A program made the translations under genes and the position numbers. Positions 59,468-64,000 of a stretch of DNA of 64,000 bases are shown here, one piece after another. Each line of letters opens with the position of its first letter. The first letter of the stretch is position 1. Source of the stretch: Trochalopteron elliotii (taxonomy: Eukaryota; Chordata; Aves; Passeriformes; Leiothrichidae); assembly GCA_024734555.1 (NCBI GenBank), contig JANPWX010000443.1, forward strand, positions 2,028,207-2,092,206, in the 5' to 3' direction. Under the pieces are notes generated by a model. The model worked only from the letters and a program-made list of their open reading frames with translations. It had not been told where the DNA came from and did not search any database.

Positions 59468-61860
59468 TTTCTTAACTCATTTTCTTCTCTATTCTACATC
59501 ACTTACCAGTGGCTAAGAGGAAAAAAAAAATCCCAGGCATTGTCAAGCAATTCAGAAAGGGTGGTCAACACATTTACCATCTGGAGGCTTTTTTTCATGA
59601 TAAAAAGATAGCAGAGGAGGCAATTTGGAATGTATTTAGTGCTTGAAATTAGGAAAAATATAGGAGGTTTATATTATTTTTATGTTCGTTTCAATGAAGC
59701 TTAAAGTAAAAGCCTTGAATTGGGAACAAAGCTCTGATATGAATCTTGGGTTGGGACATTTTATAGTTGACTCTGAGGTATGATCCTGAAAGCTCAAGTT
59801 GGGTGATTCATGTGGGCCTGCGAGGGATAAAACAATGAACACAGAAAAAATAGTAAAGAAAGCAAATGTTGGTTTCTGGTCAGTCTCCTGCCAGGGGCCT
59901 GGGGCTGGAATTAGCAGTGAAAGTCAGCCTGGTTGAATTTAAAAATTCAAAATTTTGAATTCTGAGTTCAAACTCAGGGTGTTTCTGCCCACGCTGAGTA
60001 ACAAAACCAACCAACCCAAACCCACTCAATATTTAGTCACCTACAATGGTTGGAATGAGGGAAAGTGATGGATTTTCCCAACTGATGGCACCAGGAGCAG
60101 GAGCTCCATGTGCAGCAATCTGGGACACCAACACCAACCTCATCTCCAGGATTTTGGAGTGGAATAAATGCAGAATTCCTTCTTTCACTCTGCTGCTCAG
60201 ACTCTGTGGTTTGAGGCAAGCAGGGCTGGCAGTTTTGGGACAATATTTCCTGTGTGAGGTGGCTTTGAGTCCTTCAGCCTCAGGGTTTGAGATCCACCTG
60301 GATGCTCCTTGTCACTCATTCCCACTCCTTGTCTTCATCTGCACTCACCCACCTTCTTTCATGGGACAAAAAAGAGACTTTCTCATCCCTACAATGCAAT
60401 ATTGCCTTTGTCATTTTGAAAAGTTTTCCCTAAAACCCAGGATTTACAGGATTCTCTAAATTAGAAGGAAGGAGGCAACAGTTTCTGTATGTTTTCTCTG
60501 AAGCTGAAATTTTAAAAGATTTTTTTTTTCCCTCTCCCATATGTTAAAAAGATTCCAGAGAAATCTAGCTTATCCCAAGCAATCTCTAATTAATGTGCAG
60601 TGGGTTAACTTCAAGTGATTCCAAGTTTAACAGTGCCTATGAGCAATGCTGAGAAATTACAGTGGGGTTTTTTTTCCAGTAGAAATGTGAAATAATAGCT
60701 GCTCTATAAAACCCCCTCATCTCCACCACTCCCCACCTCATTTGTTTAAAGCCTGGTGGTTTTATGGCTTGTCTGCACCTCTCCTGGAATGGGACTAATA
60801 AGAGGAAACGATGTGACTTGTCCACTGCTTCCAGCATTAAAAAATCCCCTCGTGTTCCTGCTACAACATCCACAACGAGCACACGCCTTTAAAAAATACA
60901 ACAGCAAATTAATCAAGAGCAAACACAAGTCTCTTCTGCCTAAGGGGTCTGTGGGAGATGGTAAATAATCAAAAGGAAGGCTACAGCTGATTTATATTTC
61001 TTTATGATGATCAAAGGCAAATGGACTCCAATTCAGCGAGGAATATAAATTCTGTGTGAAAACTCACTTTTTCTGCTGCATATAAAATTGAAAACCCTTC
61101 TCCACTGGGCTATATCTAGTTTAATATCCATTAGCTAATACTGCATGCCCTAAGGTTAGAAAAGGAGCAAAAATCCAATGGTGGACTAGACACTGCAGAG
61201 AGTTTTTTTATGCTTTCCCCAAGTTTTATGTGTCTTTCTCGCTTCCTAGCTGGAGATTATTAGATTTTGAGAAATCCAACTTGTTTAAACAACTGTTGTT
61301 GCCACAAAGTTTCTTATACACAACCAGCTAATGAAGCATTGTCCTCTATTAAAAATAAATCAGCATCCAAAAAACCCCAAACCCACCAACTCCCCAACCC
61401 TACCCTGAAACGTGTGGTGGCTTTGGTGACTTTTGGATGGTGGCAGAGGAGAGGGGAGTCCTGAGCCCCCACAGGATGCCAGCTGCAGGGATTTGGGGGT
61501 GGATCCATAGGCAGGATGATGGGATCTTGTTCATGGACTGATTACTGGGATGGAGGTTTGGGTCCTAGATTAAACAGCCTGGAACAGCCAGCACAGCTCC
61601 AGAGAAGCCAAAAAGAGTTCTTTTTTAGACCTCAGTGATTTTATGGTTTTTAGATTTTGGGGGAAGTGGAAGGATGCTACTAAACCTGATGATTAGAGAA
61701 AAATAAAACTGGTGAAATGGAAAGGTGCATCCTCCTCCAGTGCTGGATGTTGGTTTGGTTTAAAACTTTTATGACCAGGAAAACAAAGCCAAAATATTCC
61801 ATAAAAGTTTCTACAACAGTTTCAAAAAGTTAAATAGTCTGTCCAATCTTTCACTATATT
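59468..61860. other. Unique sequence, no supported gene
   Basis: Single-copy DNA, including an 18-bp palindrome aattcaaaattttgaatt at 59,944-59,961. The block 60,840-61,160 has desert-enhancer texture (CpGs near 60,850 and 60,876; taattaatcaag-like words). No gene is supported. Confidence 0.35.
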
Positions 61861-62345
61861 ACACTTCCTGTATCTCTCCTCTCCTCNNNNNNNNNNNNNN
61901 NNNNNNNNNNNNNNNNNNNNNNNNNNNNNNNNNNNNNNNNNNNNNNNNNNNNNNNNNNNNNNNNNNNNNNNNNNNNNNNNNNNNNNNNNNNNNNNNNNNN
62001 NNNNNNNNNNNNNNNNNNNNNNNNNNNNNNNNNNNNNNNNNNNNNNNNNNNNNNNNNNNNNNNNNNNNNNNNNNNNNNNNNNNNNNNNNNNNNNNNNNNN
62101 NNNNNNNNNNNNNNNNNNNNNNNNNNNNNNNNNNNNNNNNNNNNNNNNNNNNNNNNNNNNNNNNNNNNNNNNNNNNNNNNNNNNNNNNNNNNNNNNNNNN
62201 NNNNNNNNNNNNNNNNNNNNNNNNNNNNNNNNNNNNNNNNNNNNNNNNNNNNNNNNNNNNNNNNNNNNNNNNNNNNTTCTCTTCTCTTCTCTTCTCTCTT
62301 TTTTCTTTTCTCTTCTCTCTCTCTTCTCTTTCTTCTTTCCACTTT
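61861..62345. repeat. Pyrimidine (TTCTC-type) repeat containing an assembly gap
   Basis: N fill 61,887-62,276 (390 positions). Both edges are pyrimidine-only repeat: tctcctctcctc on the left, ttctcttctcttctc and related units on the right to about 62,345. The repeat evidently continues through the gap and defeated assembly. Protein frames crossing it are artefacts. Confidence 0.92.
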
Positions 62346-63118
62346 TCCTCCATATTCTATTTTCTATTTGAAATTTCTGATTTCTACCCCTTTAATTCTT
62401 TTCTGCTCTATTTAACCTTAAACATCCAAAGACAAAAAATTTTCTACCAACACGTTTTTTTTCCAGGACCTCAAAGTCCTCTCTTTTTGCCAGCTTTACA
62501 CCCTGCAGCATCTTGCAAGGCAGTGCTCTACTCCAAAATATTTCTGCAGCTTTTGAATGACATGAATTTTTAAATGGTACAAAAACTATTTGAAGGGGGA
62601 TTGGAATCATAGGAATATTTTTTATTTAGCTTTTAAGCTGTTTAGAAACAGAATTGCTCTTCTCTGATTTTGTTTCACCACTAATAAAGGGATTATTTTG
62701 GTTTAGAAAGAAGAGGGTTGTGAGGTTGTATGAGGCAACCTGGCTGAATGGGATTCAAATCTTGATTATTTTTCACTATACACTGAAAATTGTGTGTTTG
62801 AGAATTAAAAGTCTAGGCAATTCACTGGACAGGGAATTATGCTGAATGAGGTCAAGGGATCTTCAAAATTAGAGCTTCACAATCCAAGATGTGAATGTTT
62901 TTGTCATAAAACTTTCCCCAACACTGTTGTCAGTCCATCCTTTTTAAGAGGGTGACATTTATCAGAAGTCACTGCATTGCCCTTATTCTGCTCCCTCCAA
63001 AATCAACTGGTTTTTCACTTGGATTGGAAACAGACCAAGGAAAATTCAGGGTGCTCCTGAAGAATCTCATCTGCAACATGTATGGGGGTTTCCAAGAACT
63101 TATCAGTGGATCAGAGAC
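62346..63118. other. Unique sequence, no supported gene
   Basis: AT-rich single-copy DNA; nothing is recognised. Confidence 0.4.
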
Positions 63119-63262
63119 TTGATTGGATTTGAAACCTCCAAGCAAAGAATCATCAAGTGAAACCCTTCTAGTGGATGGTGCCATGGTAGAGGTTTGGAAT
63201 GAGATGATCTTTGAACATCTTCAAAGACCTTCAAACCCAACTGTTCTGTGCTTCTGTGAAAT
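63119..63262 (+). mobile_element. Diverged CR1 LINE 3' end fragment
   Basis: The words gtggatggtgccatggtag, gaatgagatgatctttg and ccttcaaacccaactg, then ttctgtgcttctgtg, follow the order of a CR1 terminus but with many changes, so this copy is older than the others. Confidence 0.6.
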
Positions 63263-63844
63263 TTATGAGCACAAATGCATTAAGTGTTTAAAATTCCTGT
63301 GCAGGAAAAGCATGGAAACCATCCAGGCTGGACAACCACAGCCTTCAGCTCCAGGGTTCAGTTGCCAATAGCACTGTGCATATTTAATCAAGTGCACTAT
63401 TGTTTCTAGTGCCTCATTTAAATTCCTCAATTAATTAAAAAAAATCATAAATAACTCTTATAGAATTGTTCTGTCCCTGCCAAGAATAATTAAAACAATT
63501 TAGCAGAATGAACCTCCTAATTGTCCGTGTTCAGCATTCCTAATTCACCATAAAGCTGGATGCTCCTACAGGGAGCAAGTCCCTGACATATCTGCTGTAG
63601 TTTATATTTTTCTGGATGAAACTTGGAGCACTTTGCTCATATCTTCTCTGACCTTCCAGGGATTGTCTCACATGCTTTTTCAACAAATTAAAGACTTTGT
63701 TTTTGCCCAGTCTGTGTTTACAACAGATCCATTTCTCCATGAGATATTAGTTGGTTCATCTTCTCCCTCTTTCATTTTTCATGCTTTAGGAGCAATGAAA
63801 GTGGGAACAGTGACTGGATGTGAAAAAATAACCTCCTTTAGGAG
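63263..63844. other. Unique sequence
   Basis: AT-rich single-copy DNA; no gene or element is recognised. Confidence 0.4.
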
Positions 63845-64000
63845 GTGTCTTGGGTTTTGTAACCAAAAAAAAAAAAAAGTTTATTCTATTCCATCTGTTG
63901 GAACCTGGTTGGGGAGGTGTTTTTTCTTTATCTGTTGTAACTCCAGGAGGGAGGGGGGGGACTGCCTTTGTGATAACAAGCCAGCTGTTAAAACTGGGTG
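63845..64000 (+). mobile_element. Possible LTR start, cut by the window edge
   Basis: It begins tgtcttgggttttgtaacc, followed by an A14 run, gtttattctatt, ctgttggaacctgg and tctttatctgttgtaactcc, then a G9 run. The order resembles the 5' part of songbird ERV LTRs I have seen. The 3' half lies outside the window, so the ends cannot be checked. Confidence 0.35.

Noticed and set aside
61854..62353. Open frames of about 160 codons
   Set aside because: Nearly all codons are N in the assembly gap.

Overview
The window is vertebrate nuclear DNA, almost certainly from a bird and probably a songbird. The main evidence is about a dozen fragments of the avian LINE CR1, recognised by its 3' end (reverse complement starting near 'tggtttgggttggaagg'), together with short solo LTRs of an avian class II-like retrovirus. 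I saw no mammalian Alu or L1. The rest is AT-rich, CpG-poor, single-copy sequence with sparse repeats, as expected of a gene desert or very large introns. No bacterial, plasmid or phage features are present.

No complete gene can be supported. The best coding signal is a candidate 3'-terminal exon on the + strand at 15,512-15,633. It has a splice acceptor, 39 codons of protein-like sequence, a stop codon, and a poly(A) signal about 170 bases further on. If it is real, a gene enters from the left edge and ends here. I do not recognise the protein. A few other splice-bounded open stretches (3,143-3,224 minus; 11,247-11,343, 53,776-53,837 and 55,547-55,610 plus) are listed with low confidence, because such pseudo-exons are common by chance.

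Layout: 0-0.6 kb, CR1 with an assembly gap; 0.6-14.3 kb, unique DNA with a compound microsatellite and non-coding conservation candidates; 14.3-14.6 kb, solo LTR; 15.5-16.2 kb, candidate terminal exon and a possible conserved 3' region; 19.3-19.7 kb, T-depleted A-rich tract; 20.4-20.8 kb, 29-bp minisatellite; 25.05-25.36 kb, CpG-rich element between T tracts; 27.1-28.4 kb, CR1 copies, one nested in another; 30.7 kb, perfect 48-bp palindrome; 31.8-32.3 kb, CR1 with a 39-bp tandem array; 33.4-33.9 kb, probable LTR; 39.1-39.7 kb, CR1 followed by a three-phase pentanucleotide array; 45.0-45.9 kb, three CR1 tails; 52.4-53.3 kb, CR1 interrupted by the second copy of the 14.3 kb LTR; 59.4 kb, (CCAT)n; 61.9-62.3 kb, gap inside a pyrimidine repeat; 63.8 kb to the end, possible start of another LTR.

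Between the repeats lie blocks that keep CpGs and carry clustered homeodomain, POU, SOX or TCF-like words (10.1, 15.9-16.2, 21.0, 25.1, 38.0, 41.9, 51.6-52.05 and 55.6-56.3 kb). They look like candidate conserved non-coding elements, which would suit a developmental-gene desert, but conservation could not be measured here. All repeat assignments were made by eye from remembered family features, not by a search.
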